NCBI GenBank assembly: GCA_019739335.1
Contig: CP073261.1
Span: 62,001-126,000, forward strand
Direction: 5' to 3'
Source of the DNA: Erythrobacter sp.
GTDB taxonomy: Bacteria; Pseudomonadota; Alphaproteobacteria; Sphingomonadales; Sphingomonadaceae
Length of the DNA: 64,000 nt
Shown here: positions 1 through 8,599 of the stretch, piece after piece
Layout: every line of letters begins with the position of its first letter
Position numbering within the stretch: position 1 is the stretch's first letter
The notes under the pieces: model-generated
What the model saw: only the letters and a program-made list of their open reading frames with translations
The model's database searches: none
What the model was told of the DNA's origin: nothing
Program-made: the position numbers and the translations under genes

Positions 1-176
1 ACGCTGCGCCCGGTGAACTTGCCGGTATCGACCAGCAGCGCGCCATCCTTGGTCAGCTTGCCTTCGCCCTTCACCAGCGCCTGCTCCACCAATGCGGCGG
101 TGCCGAGATTGGCGTGGATCGTGGCACCAGTGGCAAGACCCTGCGCGGAAAGCGGAACGGAGAGGGGTGCGGACAA
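1..176 (-). CDS. pckA: Phosphoenolpyruvate carboxykinase (ATP), N-terminal part
   Basis: This is the first ~58 codons of a minus-strand gene that runs off the left edge. The peptide ends in LLVDTGKFTGRS, the conserved N-terminal signature of ATP-dependent PEP carboxykinase, which converts oxaloacetate and ATP to PEP and CO2 in gluconeogenesis. I place the start at a TTG (176-174), because the reading frame has no ATG here and GGAG lies 7 bases upstream. An out-of-frame ATG sits at 181. The gene diverges from chvI, an arrangement known from other alphaproteobacteria, where ChvI can influence pckA. That regulation is inferred here, not seen. Confidence 0.85.
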   Translation of the reverse strand, partial: MSAPLSVPLSAQGLATGATIHANLGTAALVEQALVKGEGKLTKDGALLVDTGKFTGRS

Positions 177-403
177 GACATTGCTCCTTCGGGAGATGCT
201 GGTTGTGCGTTTTACGCATTCGTATGCGTCGAGGATTCGCGGTTGCGCATAGTGTCGCAGAATTGCGGCGTCAATTTTTGGAGGCACAACTTGTGTTGCC
301 TCCACAGCGAGTTAACGTTCACATTGGCAGCGCACCATTTTTCCCAATCGCCATGCGCAGCAAAGTTGTGCAAACTCATGGAAAAAGTTAGTCCCGAAGC
401 GCG
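177..403. promoter_or_regulatory. Divergent pckA/chvI intergenic region
   Basis: These 227 bases separate two divergent genes and must hold both promoters. The region is less GC-rich than its surroundings, with several TTG and GCA-rich stretches. I could not assign -35/-10 elements or a ChvI site with confidence. No coding potential is evident. Confidence 0.5.
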
Positions 404-1195
404 ATGAACGAAGCCGACTCTTTCCCGCCCCCTGCCCCGCTGCATGATGCTGCGCAAGGCGATGCTCCGGCAGGCGAAAGCCAGCGGGTGATCGCGCTGG
501 TTGACGACGATCGCAACATCCTCACCACCCTTTCGATTGCCTTGCAGGCCGAAGGCTATGCTACCCGCGTCTATTCGGACGGTGAAGCGGCACTGGCTGC
601 ACTCCAGACCAATCCCCCCGATCTCGCCGTGTTCGACATCAAGATGCCGCGCATGGACGGGATGGAACTGCTCCAGCGGTTGCGCGAAACCTCCAGCCTG
701 CCGGTGATCTTCCTGACAAGCAAGGATCAGGAAGAGGACGAGGAGGCGGGCCTTGCCATGGGCGCGGACGATTACATCGCCAAGCCGTTCAGCCAGCGCC
801 TGCTACTGGCGCGTATCCGCGCGATCCTGCGCCGCGCTGCGCCAGTAGAAGAAGGACATGAGTCGACCGCCGAGACTGACCCGTCAGCTAATGGCCTCAT
901 AGTTCGTGGGCGCCTCTCGATGGACCCGGCGCGGCATCAGGTGACCTGGGGCGGAGTACTGGTAAGCCTGACGGTGACCGAGTTCCTGCTGCTGGAAGCC
1001 CTCGCCCAGCGCCCCGGCGTGATCAAGAGCCGCAACCAGCTGATGGACGCCGCCTACCCCGACGACGTGTTCGTGGACGATCGCACCGTCGATTCGCATA
1101 TCAAGCGCCTGCGACGCAAGTTCCGCGCCATCGATGCCGATTTCGGCGCCATCGAAACGCTCTACGGCGCGGGCTATAGCTTCACCGATGGCTGA
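404..1195 (+). CDS. chvI: Response regulator ChvI (OmpR family)
   Basis: 263 aa. The receiver domain (about residues 28-140) has the acidic pocket D34-D36, phospho-acceptor D78 in [11 protein letters not shown]105 and K127 in [10 protein letters not shown]. The last ~100 residues are an OmpR-type winged helix ([15 protein letters not shown], then [13 protein letters not shown]). The LTSKD and KPFSQRLL motifs are typical of ChvI. In alphaproteobacteria ChvG/ChvI controls envelope and acid-stress genes. The frame overlaps chvG by 8 bases, so the two are probably translationally coupled. The N-terminal extension of ~25 residues before the receiver domain is Pro/Ala-rich and could mean a later start. 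Confidence 0.93.
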   Translation: MNEADSFPPPAPLHDAAQGDAPAGESQRVIALVDDDRNILTTLSIALQAEGYATRVYSDGEAALAALQTNPPDLAVFDIKMPRMDGMELLQRLRETSSLPVIFLTSKDQEEDEEAGLAMGADDYIAKPFSQRLLLARIRAILRRAAPVEEGHESTAETDPSANGLIVRGRLSMDPARHQVTWGGVLVSLTVTEFLLLEALAQRPGVIKSRNQLMDAAYPDDVFVDDRTVDSHIKRLRRKFRAIDADFGAIETLYGAGYSFTDG

Positions 1196-2744
1196 CGAAC
1201 CAGCCGCGCCGAGCCGGCTGGAGAGGTTGCCCTTCCCCCTCGGCAAATCGCTCACCAAACGAATACTGGCGGTGAATCTGGTGCCGCTGCTGGTGTTGGC
1301 CGGGAGCCTGTTCTTCCTGGATTCGTACCGCCGCCAATTGCTGGACGAACGCTTCAAGCTGGCGCGGATCGAAGCGCAGATTACTGCGGAGGCCCTGGCA
1401 GGGGCGACGGTAGAGCGGCAGGAAGCGCTGCTCAGCCAGATCGGTCGCGAACAGTCGATGCGGCTGCGGATGTACGATGCCGATGGCGCGCTGATCGCCG
1501 ACAGCTTCGTCCTCGACAAGCCCAGCTTCGTTTTCGACGATCCGGTGGCCGAGCCGTTCAGCGAAGACCTTGCCCGCTGGACCGACGATGCGGTCAACTT
1601 CGTGGTCGGTGCGCCCTCGGCCCCGGCCTATGTCGAACCGGTGGACACGATTGCCGACAGCTGGCCTGAACTCGCCCGCGTGCGCCAGCAGGGCCTGAGC
1701 CAGATCGAACTGCGCCGTGCGCCCGATGGCACGCCGGTCATCAACGCCGCCGCGCCGGTCGGGATCAACGGTGCGAGCCTGCTCACCACCCGCAACGCGG
1801 TGGATATCACTCAATCGGTCCGCAATGCGCGCACCAGCCTGATGACGATCATCCTGCTCGCGCTGTTCGTTTCGATCGTGCTCTCGCTCTATCTCGCCTC
1901 CACCATCATCGAACCGCTGCGGCGGCTTGTTACGGCCACCCAGCGCGTCCGGCTGGGGCGGGAACGGGATATCGAAGTGCCGCGGATGCAGGCGCGCGGG
2001 GATGAGATCGGGCAACTGGCGCGCGCCGTATCGGACATGACCGCCACTTTGCGCCACCGGATCGACGCAGTGGAAACCTTCGCCGCAGATGTGGCGCACG
2101 AAATCAAGAACCCGCTCGCCTCTCTGCGCAGCGCCACCGATTCGCTGCAGCGTGTGCAAGATGCGGAACTGCGCGCGCAACTGGTGGATGTCGCCGCGCA
2201 TGACGTGCGCCGGATCGACCGGCTCGTAAGCGAGATATCCGAAGCCAGTCGCATTGACGCCGAGCTCAGCCGGGCAATCTTCGAGCCGATGGACCTCTGC
2301 GCCTTGTTTGCCAACGTCGTTGCACGAAAGCGAGAGCGCGGGGAGACCCGGGATTGTGTGGTCGAAGTGGATTGCCAGGGTGATCCGGCTCCCGTGATGG
2401 GTGTGCCGATCCGGCTGGAACGAGTGGCGGACAACCTGCTCGACAATGCCGTGTCCTTTTCACCCGCAGCTGGTCGAGTACTGGTTACCGTAGGCCGCGT
2501 GGGGGGAAATGTCCTCGCCACTGTGTGCGACGAGGGACCGGGCATTCCCGAAGATTCGCGCGAAAAAGTGTTCCGTCGCTTCCATTCGCACCGTCCCGAA
2601 GGAGAGAGTTTCGGCAATCACAGCGGGCTAGGCCTTGCCATCGGCCGCGCAATTGCAGAAGCGCATGGTGGAACTTTGCGGGTGAGCAACACGCCATCGG
2701 CATTGGGCGGGGCATGCCTGGTGCTTGAATTGCCAGCGGCATAG
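1188..2744 (+). CDS. chvG: Sensor histidine kinase ChvG
   Basis: 518 aa, starting at ATG 1188 inside the chvI stop region; the reading frame stays open further upstream but that part lies within chvI. TM1 is at about residues 25-44 and TM2 at about 217-237, enclosing a ~170-residue periplasmic sensor domain. A HAMP linker follows, then the H-box [14 protein letters not shown] (H304), N-box [11 protein letters not shown], and G-boxes [10 protein letters not shown] and GLGLAIGRA. The kinase phosphorylates ChvI. Its place just upstream of hprK is conserved across many alphaproteobacteria, linking envelope sensing to the regulatory PTS. Confidence 0.93.
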   Translation: MADEPAAPSRLERLPFPLGKSLTKRILAVNLVPLLVLAGSLFFLDSYRRQLLDERFKLARIEAQITAEALAGATVERQEALLSQIGREQSMRLRMYDADGALIADSFVLDKPSFVFDDPVAEPFSEDLARWTDDAVNFVVGAPSAPAYVEPVDTIADSWPELARVRQQGLSQIELRRAPDGTPVINAAAPVGINGASLLTTRNAVDITQSVRNARTSLMTIILLALFVSIVLSLYLASTIIEPLRRLVTATQRVRLGRERDIEVPRMQARGDEIGQLARAVSDMTATLRHRIDAVETFAADVAHEIKNPLASLRSATDSLQRVQDAELRAQLVDVAAHDVRRIDRLVSEISEASRIDAELSRAIFEPMDLCALFANVVARKRERGETRDCVVEVDCQGDPAPVMGVPIRLERVADNLLDNAVSFSPAAGRVLVTVGRVGGNVLATVCDEGPGIPEDSREKVFRRFHSHRPEGESFGNHSGLGLAIGRAIAEAHGGTLRVSNTPSALGGACLVLELPAA

Positions 2745-2770
2745 GGTGCGATACCGGGGGGGGTAAGCGA

Positions 2771-3202
2771 GTGAGCGAGATTCTGGCCAATGTCAGCTGC
2801 GTGGCGATGCGCGGTCGGGCTATACTGATCACCGGAGATGTGGGCAGCGGCAAATCCAGCCTGGCGCTGGCACTGCTCGATCGTGGCGGGGAACTGGTGG
2901 GAGACGATGGTGTCGTGCTCGAGCTGGAAGGGAACCGCGTAATCGCTTCGCCGCCGCCGAACATCGAAGGGCTGATCGAGATCCGTAATGTCGGGCTGCT
3001 CGAAGTGCCGGTGACGAGCGCACCGGTCGCCATCGTCATCAACCTTAGCTCCCAAGCCGAGAGACTCCCGCTCGGACACGCGGAAGTGCTGCTGCTGGGA
3101 CTTTCTGTGCCCCAGGTCGATCTCTGGCCCGATACGCCCGCCCTGCCGCTGCGCGCCGAAGCAGCCCTGGAGATGCACGGGCTGAATTTCGATCCGGCCT
3201 AA
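2771..3202 (+). CDS. hprK: Short HPr kinase/phosphorylase
   Basis: 143 aa with a GTG start. The P-loop GDVGSGKSS (residues 22-30) is followed by LVGDD (42-46) and the IEIRNVGLLEVP segment that corresponds to the HprK signature. Firmicute HprK is about 310 aa; this is the truncated alphaproteobacterial form holding only the C-terminal kinase domain. The predicted substrate is the serine of HPr encoded 1.4 kb downstream. It acts in the cytoplasm as part of a regulatory PTS without an obvious sugar permease in this window. Confidence 0.9.
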   Translation: MSEILANVSCVAMRGRAILITGDVGSGKSSLALALLDRGGELVGDDGVVLELEGNRVIASPPPNIEGLIEIRNVGLLEVPVTSAPVAIVINLSSQAERLPLGHAEVLLLGLSVPQVDLWPDTPALPLRAEAALEMHGLNFDPA

Positions 3203-3247
3203 GAGAGTCCTTCACATTTGAGGTATGAAGGCGCACATCGCAGGGCG

Positions 3248-4156
3248 ATGGGAGAGAAACCTAAGCCTTCACGCCAGCGCATCCTGCTGGTTACCGGCAT
3301 GCTCGGCGCGGGCAAGACCACCGCCCTGCGCGAGCTGGAGGATCTTGGCTGGGAAGCCATCGACAATTTCCCCGTCCGCCTGCTCGACCGGCTGGTGGGG
3401 CAGGATGACGAACCGTTCTCGCTTGCCATCGGCTTCGATTGCCGCACCCGCGGTTTCGTGCCTTCGGACATAATCGAGCAGGTGAAGTGCTGGGTGGAAG
3501 AAGACCAGATACACATCACCACGCTGTTCCTCGATTGTGCAGGGCATGAGCTGGAGCGTCGGTTTAACGAGACGAGGCGGCGCCATTTCCTTGCGCAGGA
3601 TCAGCCGGTTTCTTCGGGCATCGCAGCGGAGCGGGAATTGCTCGCTCCCCTTCGCCGCTGGGCGGACGTTCTGGTAGATACGACCGACTTCACAACCAAC
3701 AGTCTCAAGCAATCCATACGCGAGCAGTTTGCGCAGACGGCACCGCGAGAAATGACCGTCACCGTATCCAGCTTCGGTTTCTCGCGCGGCACCCCGCCGA
3801 CTGCCGACCTGGTGTTCGACATGCGTTTCCTCGATAATCCCCATTGGCATGCAGACCTTCGCGAACAAACCGGGCTCGATGCGCCAGTTGGCGAATTCAT
3901 CGAAGCGAACGCAGTTTTCGCCTCCACCTTCGACAAGATCCGATCGCTCCTTCTCGAGCTGCTTCCGCGCTATGCCGAGCAGGGCAAGGCCTACGTCAAC
4001 ATCGCTTTCGGGTGTACCGGGGGGAGACACCGCAGCGTCTATACCGCAGAGAAGATGGCCCAGGTCTTGCGCGACGGCGGGTTTTCGCCCACGGTCTTGC
4101 ACCGCAATCTGGGATCGCGCGCAGCGGAACTTGTAGAAGGCTCGAAACAGCAGTGA
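3248..4156 (+). CDS. rapZ: RNase adapter protein RapZ (YvcJ family nucleotide-binding protein)
   Basis: 302 aa from ATG 3248. An in-frame TTG at 3218 would add 10 residues, and neither start has a clear ribosome site. The Walker A motif GMLGAGKT is at residues 17-24. The C-terminal half contains YVNIAFGCTGGRHRSVY, the conserved RapZ segment. Family members bind nucleotides; in enteric bacteria RapZ guides RNase E to the GlmZ small RNA and senses cell-wall precursors. The alphaproteobacterial role is less clear. The position between hprK and the PTS EIIA gene is the standard context. Confidence 0.92.
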   Translation: MGEKPKPSRQRILLVTGMLGAGKTTALRELEDLGWEAIDNFPVRLLDRLVGQDDEPFSLAIGFDCRTRGFVPSDIIEQVKCWVEEDQIHITTLFLDCAGHELERRFNETRRRHFLAQDQPVSSGIAAERELLAPLRRWADVLVDTTDFTTNSLKQSIREQFAQTAPREMTVTVSSFGFSRGTPPTADLVFDMRFLDNPHWHADLREQTGLDAPVGEFIEANAVFASTFDKIRSLLLELLPRYAEQGKAYVNIAFGCTGGRHRSVYTAEKMAQVLRDGGFSPTVLHRNLGSRAAELVEGSKQQ

Positions 4157-4214
4157 TCGCCTGTTCTTCCCCTATAAACCACTCGCTTTCCCGCCCGGAG
4201 CGCCCGCTTTTCCG

Positions 4215-4619
4215 ATGATCGGTATCATTCTCGTCACCCACGGTCGTCTGGCCGAGGAATTCGTTGCCGCGATGGAACATGTCGTGGGCAAGCAGGATGA
4301 TGTCGCCACCATCTGCATCGGCCCGAACGATGATATGGAGCAGCGTCGCAGCGACATTGCCGAAGCGATTGCGCGGGTGGACAGCGGTGCGGGTGCGATC
4401 ATGCTGACCGATCTGTTCGGCGGCACCCCGTCCAATCTTGCCATTTCACTGCTCAAGCCGGGCGAGACCGAAGTAATAGCCGGGATCAACCTGCCGATGT
4501 TGATCCGGCTGGCAGGCGCGCGCAAGGAGATGTCCCTTGGAAATGCAGCCGAAGCTGCGCGCAAGGCCGGACGCAATTACATCACTATCGCTTCCGAATT
4601 CCTCGGTCAGACTGCCTGA
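4215..4619 (+). CDS. PTS mannose-type EIIA component
   Basis: 134 aa, a complete single-domain EIIA of the mannose family. The active-site histidine is H9 in IILVTHGRLAEEF. The MLTDLFGGTPSNLA segment is also family-typical. No EIIB or EIIC partners are present, so the likely role is regulatory phosphoryl acceptance from HPr rather than sugar uptake. It lies 58 bases after rapZ and 16 bases before the HPr gene. Confidence 0.93.
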   Translation: MIGIILVTHGRLAEEFVAAMEHVVGKQDDVATICIGPNDDMEQRRSDIAEAIARVDSGAGAIMLTDLFGGTPSNLAISLLKPGETEVIAGINLPMLIRLAGARKEMSLGNAAEAARKAGRNYITIASEFLGQTA

Positions 4620-4635
4620 AGCAGGTGTTGGAAGA

Positions 4636-4911
4636 ATGAGCGGGCACAGCCGGGAAGTCCTGATTGTCAACAAGCGCGGCCTTCACGCGCGCGCAAGCGC
4701 CAAGTTCGTGGGCGCGGCGGCGGAAATGGCGGGTACGAAGATCGTTGTCGCAAAAGACGGGCATGAGGCAGGAGGCACGTCGATCCTCGGGCTGATGATG
4801 CTGGGCGCAGCCAAGGGCGACACCGTCACGGTGCACGCCGAAGGTGAGCAAGCCGAAGCGCGGCTCGCGGAACTGGTGGCGCTGGTCGAATCCGGTTTCG
4901 GCGAAGATTAG
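4636..4911 (+). CDS. ptsH: Phosphocarrier protein HPr
   Basis: 91 aa from ATG 4636; the open frame extends upstream into the EIIA gene, but the conserved fold begins here. H17 in NKRGLHARAS is the PEP-dependent phosphorylation site. S49 in GGTSILGLMML is the site expected to be phosphorylated by HprK. It accepts phosphate from EI and passes it to EIIA. EI (ptsP or ptsI) is not in the window. Having both His and Ser sites fits the neighbouring hprK. Confidence 0.94.
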   Translation: MSGHSREVLIVNKRGLHARASAKFVGAAAEMAGTKIVVAKDGHEAGGTSILGLMMLGAAKGDTVTVHAEGEQAEARLAELVALVESGFGED

Positions 4912-4947
4912 GCCCTTCGGCAAGCCCAGGATGAGCGGGAATTGAAC

Positions 4948-5760
4948 ATGCGCCGCACGATCACCGGCTTTTCCAACCCGACAGTGAAGCTCCTGCGCTC
5001 CTTGCGCGACAAGAAGCACCGCCGCGCCGAGCGAATGTTCCTTGCAGAAGGGTTGCGGCTGCTCACCGATGCGCTGGAAAGCGGCCGGGTGCCGAAAATA
5101 CTGGTGATGGCCGACATGCGCGATCCACATCCGCTGCTGGCGACACTGGAAGCGGCGGTGGATGGCGCGGGCGGCGAAGTGATCGAGACTTCGCCCGACA
5201 TCCTTTCCAAGATCACCGGAAAGGACAATCCGCAGGGCGTCGTGGGGGTGTTCGATGAATTCGACACCTCGTTGCCGGGGCTGGATCGCAGTGCTGCGCC
5301 GATCTGGCTGGTGGCGCAGGCCTTGCGCGATCCGGGCAACCTCGGCACGATGCTGCGCACCGGCGACGCGATTGGCGCGGGCGGGCTGATCCTGATCGAC
5401 GATTGCGCCGATCCCTTCTCGGTCGAAGCGGTGCGCGCGAGCATGGGCGCGGTGTTCACGCAGAAGATTGCCCGCGCGCCGTGGAGCGAGTTCCTGCTGT
5501 GGCTTAGGGGCGGAGCGGGACAGTTGGTGGCGGCGAGTTTGCGCGATGCCGTGCCTTATCGCGACGCGCCTTATTCCGCGCCCTGCTTCGTGCTTGTCGG
5601 AAATGAGTCGCGCGGCTTGCCGGAAGAATATGAGGCTGCCTGCGACCTGCGCGTTACGATGCCGATGAAGGGCCGCGCAGACAGCCTCAACGCGGCGGTG
5701 GCGGCGGCGGTGCTGGGGTACGAGGTGCTGTCAGCGCTCGAAGGCTCGCCAGCACGCTGA
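4948..5760 (+). CDS. TrmH/SpoU-family RNA 2'-O-methyltransferase
   Basis: 270 aa, starting at ATG 4948; a TTG two codons upstream is possible. The N-terminal ~80 residues (NPTVKLLRSLRDKKHR, then FLAEGLRLL) form a SpoU substrate-binding-like domain. The C-terminal SPOUT domain has motif 1 LRDPGNLGTMLRTGDAIGAG, motif 2 GAVFTQKIARAP and motif 3 VLVGNESRGLP followed by SLNAAVAAA. It probably methylates ribose in rRNA or tRNA using SAM. The exact target cannot be deduced from sequence alone. It lies 36 bases after ptsH and may share its transcript. Confidence 0.9.
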   Translation: MRRTITGFSNPTVKLLRSLRDKKHRRAERMFLAEGLRLLTDALESGRVPKILVMADMRDPHPLLATLEAAVDGAGGEVIETSPDILSKITGKDNPQGVVGVFDEFDTSLPGLDRSAAPIWLVAQALRDPGNLGTMLRTGDAIGAGGLILIDDCADPFSVEAVRASMGAVFTQKIARAPWSEFLLWLRGGAGQLVAASLRDAVPYRDAPYSAPCFVLVGNESRGLPEEYEAACDLRVTMPMKGRADSLNAAVAAAVLGYEVLSALEGSPAR

Positions 5761-5802
5761 ATCGGCTTGGCGCAGTGGCTTGCGGGCTGATATATTCGGA
5801 GC

Positions 5803-6213
5803 ATGATCCGCACCGCTCCCCTTCTCGCCTTGGCTTTGGCAGCCGCCGCTTGCACCACCACCGGCGGAGGACCTGCCGTCGACCGGCTGGCCATGACCCC
5901 CGGTCAATGGTCGATCCGCAGCATCGACGGCATCGCTGCCGCCGACGGTGCGCAGCTGTCTTTCGCCGATGGCCGCGTCTCCGCGACCGCCGGGTGCAAC
6001 CGGCTTGCGGGCGACTATCGGATCGAAGGCGATCGCGTGATCTCCGGACCGCTGGTAGCGACACGAATGTATTGCGAAGGGCGGATGGAGCAGGAGCGCG
6101 CCTTGTCTGCGTTGCTGGAAGGCGGAGCCGAAATGTCCTTCCTGGGCGAGATGCTGACTCTGAGGGGCACAAGCCACAGTCTTGAAGCTATGCGCCCCGC
6201 AGTAGGTCGCTAA
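5803..6213 (+). CDS. META-domain lipoprotein (HslJ-like)
   Basis: 136 aa. The N-terminus is a lipoprotein signal ending at Cys17 (LALAAAAC). The body carries a META domain: a segment around QWSIRSIDG, then ATAGCNRLAGDY, typical of the HslJ/META family with a conserved GCN motif. The family is linked to heat and antibiotic tolerance in some bacteria, but the molecular function is unknown. Its 3' end overlaps the end of the convergent gene below by 4 bases. Confidence 0.8.
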   Translation: MIRTAPLLALALAAAACTTTGGGPAVDRLAMTPGQWSIRSIDGIAAADGAQLSFADGRVSATAGCNRLAGDYRIEGDRVISGPLVATRMYCEGRMEQERALSALLEGGAEMSFLGEMLTLRGTSHSLEAMRPAVGR

Positions 6214-6944
6214 TCCCCGGCGATAATGCTGACGATCCGCCAGCGATCGTTCCTGCGGAGCGCGACGACGCGGTAATCGAGCAACGAGCGCAGCTTGTTT
6301 GTCTCAACAAAGCCTTCCACCGGATCGTCGGCTTGGGGGTCATTCCAGTCCACTGCGGTGAAACCGTTGGGCGCTGGTTCGCGACCGTAATCGAATGCAA
6401 CAGCATCCCACGACAGCCTGGCAAGGACCTCGCCATCGGCTTGAGGCGCGGCGAGCAGCGGCACTTCCTCGGCAGTGACAATCAGCGCCTCGGTCGCGTC
6501 AATGCCAGTGTCCTGTTCGAAATACCACGGCATGGTCATCCGCGCCTGACCGCCGGGCGCGCAACCGAGCGGGACTACCTCGGCCAATTCGTCCCACAGG
6601 CGGTATTCTTCGTCAGTCAAGCGCTCGCGCAGCAACGCGTGCCCTGCCCCGCCACCGAAATCGAGCTTCACGTCGTCCGCCGTCAGCGCCACCAGCGCTT
6701 CGGCATCGCGGCGGGCAATGGCGGTGCGCAATTCGCCGAGAAAGACCTGCCCACCGGGCAATTCCCCACATTCGTCGCGCGGCGCGAATGGTCCGCGCGC
6801 CTGCTGCGGCAGGCTTTCGCTCTCCGACCCGGAGATTGCCTGTTCGGCCACCCGCTCGATCTTCTGGGCCGGCGCTTCGGAACGATCGCAGGCGACAAGA
6901 CCGGCAAGCGTCAGCCCAGCGAAGACAAGGCGGGCAATCTTCAT
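6210..6944 (-). CDS. Lipoprotein with SH3-like C-terminal region
   Basis: 244 aa. Signal peptide with lipobox LAGLVAC (Cys19) implies a lipid-anchored envelope protein. The middle (about residues 60-130) resembles nothing I can name. The C-terminal ~90 residues (VTAEEVPLLAAPQADGEVLA, ending in RWRIVSIIAGD) look like an SH3b domain. It starts 4 bases inside the end of rmuC, so the two are likely co-translated. Function unknown. Confidence 0.65.
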   Translation of the reverse strand: MKIARLVFAGLTLAGLVACDRSEAPAQKIERVAEQAISGSESESLPQQARGPFAPRDECGELPGGQVFLGELRTAIARRDAEALVALTADDVKLDFGGGAGHALLRERLTDEEYRLWDELAEVVPLGCAPGGQARMTMPWYFEQDTGIDATEALIVTAEEVPLLAAPQADGEVLARLSWDAVAFDYGREPAPNGFTAVDWNDPQADDPVEGFVETNKLRSLLDYRVVALRRNDRWRIVSIIAGD

Positions 6945-8383
6945 GTCTCGGCGGGTTCCTCTCTTCCCTCTTCGGGCGAGAGAAGAATGGATTGTGGTTC
7001 ATCCGTCAAGTCGGCAGCAGTATAACGCGGCGCGCCTTCGATAAGCGGAACGTCCTCGATCGCGCGCTTGCCGATCTCGATGCCCTTTTCTTGCATCCGG
7101 CGCGCGGAGGAAAGCACGTTGCGCTCGAAGCTGCCGACGAACTTGTTATAATTGTTGACCGCCGATTCCAGCCCGCCGCCCATGCGCTTCAAATGCTCCG
7201 AGGCCGCACGCAGCCGGTCGTACAGTTCCGCCCCCATCCGCCCGATTTCCTTCGCCTCGGTCGCCAGCGCGTCCTGCCGCCAGACCTGCGCCACGGTGCG
7301 GGCGATGGCGACAAGGTTCGTCGGCGTGGCCAGCAGCACCCGATTGTCGAAAGCGAAATCCCACAGCGTCGGGTCGGCCTCCAGCGCGGCGGCGACGAAA
7401 TGCTCGCCCGGCACGAACATCACCACGTAATCGGGCGCTTCCTCGAACTGGCTCTGGTAGCTTTTCGCGCCGAGCACCTGCACGTGGTTGCGCATCGACT
7501 TGGCGTGCAGCTTCATGTGCCGCGCGCGCTCCTCCTCGTCATCGGCCTCGAACGCGGCCTGGTAGGCGTTGAGCGAGACCTTGGAATCGATCACCAGCTT
7601 CTTCTGCCCCGGCACATTGACGATGGCATCGGGGCGCAGCCGTCCGTCGTCGGTATCCATCGACTGTTCGAGATGGAAATCGGTGTGCTGTGCCAGGCCG
7701 CACTGTTCGAGCAGGTTCTGCAAGGCCCGCTCCCCCCAGCGGCCGCGCGCCTTGGGCGCGTTGGTGAGCGAATTGCCCAGCCGCTGCGCCTCGCGGCGCA
7801 CTTCCTCCTGCCCCAGCCGCATCGTTTCGATCTGCTGGTGCAGCGCGGCGAAGGCATCGCTGCGCTGGCGTTCGAGCTGGCCGACCTGCAATTCGTACTG
7901 CTGCAAGCGGTCGGTCACCGGCTTGAGCAGGCCCGCCACCGCTTCCTTGCTCGCCTTTTCGGCATGGCCCAGCCGTTCGGCGGCATCGGCAGTGAATTTC
8001 TCCTGCGCCTTGGCCAACACCTCGCTGCCCGCCGCGCGGAACTGGGTGAGCAATTCCTCGCGCGCTTCCTTCATCAGCGCAATCTGGCGGTCGTGGTTGG
8101 CGGCATCGGCTTCCAGCGTGGCAAGGCGGGCGGACAATGCCTCCCGCTCCGCCCGTACCGTCTCCAGTTGGCCCGCAAGAACATCGGCATTGGCCGCGCG
8201 AACAGTGGCCCCTTCTAATTCAACAATCGCCCGCCGGAATCTTTCATCTGTTTCGCGCGCCTCGGCATCGCGGGTGGCGAAGCGTTCCTTCCACTCGCCT
8301 ACCGGCTTGCCGCCGAGCCAGTAGCCCACCCCGCCTGCGACGAGCGCCACGCCGACAAGAATGACGATGTAAACGGGGTCCAT
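6941..8383 (-). CDS. rmuC: DNA recombination protein RmuC
   Basis: 480 aa. An N-terminal membrane anchor (about residues 4-24, YIVILVGVALVAGGVGYWLG) is followed by a long coiled coil up to about residue 200. The RmuC nuclease-like core then carries GRWGERALQNLLEQCGL, LVIDSKVSLNAY and VMFVPGEHFVAAAL. RmuC limits inversions and gross rearrangements, presumably by nuclease action on structured DNA, and has been tied to phage defence in some settings. The gene precedes and overlaps the lipoprotein gene at 6210-6944. Confidence 0.92.
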   Translation of the reverse strand: MDPVYIVILVGVALVAGGVGYWLGGKPVGEWKERFATRDAEARETDERFRRAIVELEGATVRAANADVLAGQLETVRAEREALSARLATLEADAANHDRQIALMKEAREELLTQFRAAGSEVLAKAQEKFTADAAERLGHAEKASKEAVAGLLKPVTDRLQQYELQVGQLERQRSDAFAALHQQIETMRLGQEEVRREAQRLGNSLTNAPKARGRWGERALQNLLEQCGLAQHTDFHLEQSMDTDDGRLRPDAIVNVPGQKKLVIDSKVSLNAYQAAFEADDEEERARHMKLHAKSMRNHVQVLGAKSYQSQFEEAPDYVVMFVPGEHFVAAALEADPTLWDFAFDNRVLLATPTNLVAIARTVAQVWRQDALATEAKEIGRMGAELYDRLRAASEHLKRMGGGLESAVNNYNKFVGSFERNVLSSARRMQEKGIEIGKRAIEDVPLIEGAPRYTAADLTDEPQSILLSPEEGREEPAET

Positions 8384-8484
8384 GCAGCAGCTCTCAATCG
8401 GGGAATGGAAGAACGAAAAGTGAACCTATCGCCCCTCGCAGACCAGCGCAACCCACTTGCCCCGCTCATCCCCAACCCAACCAC

Positions 8485-8599
8485 AAATCGTATGCACCAC
8501 ATACAATTCAGAATTGCGAATTTTTCGGGTTTGTGAAATAAGGCTGACAACAGGGCCGTCTAACGGCCCGGATTCGCGCCACACAAGAGAGGACCGCCC
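8485..8599 (+). promoter_or_regulatory. 5' region of fhs with nested dyads
   Basis: The gap between rmuC and fhs contains GTATG-CACCA-CATAC (8490-8504), immediately followed by AATTC-A-GAATT (8505-8515), in an AT-rich island. A 7-bp hairpin GGGCCGT-CTA-ACGGCCC spans 8553-8569. GAGAGGA just before the ATG is the ribosome site. The dyads could be operators and the hairpin a leader structure. No known riboswitch class is recognised. Confidence 0.4.

Noticed and set aside
4636..4911. Longer HPr start at 4537
   Set aside because: The extra residues overlap the EIIA gene and do not belong to the HPr fold; ATG 4636 fits the family.
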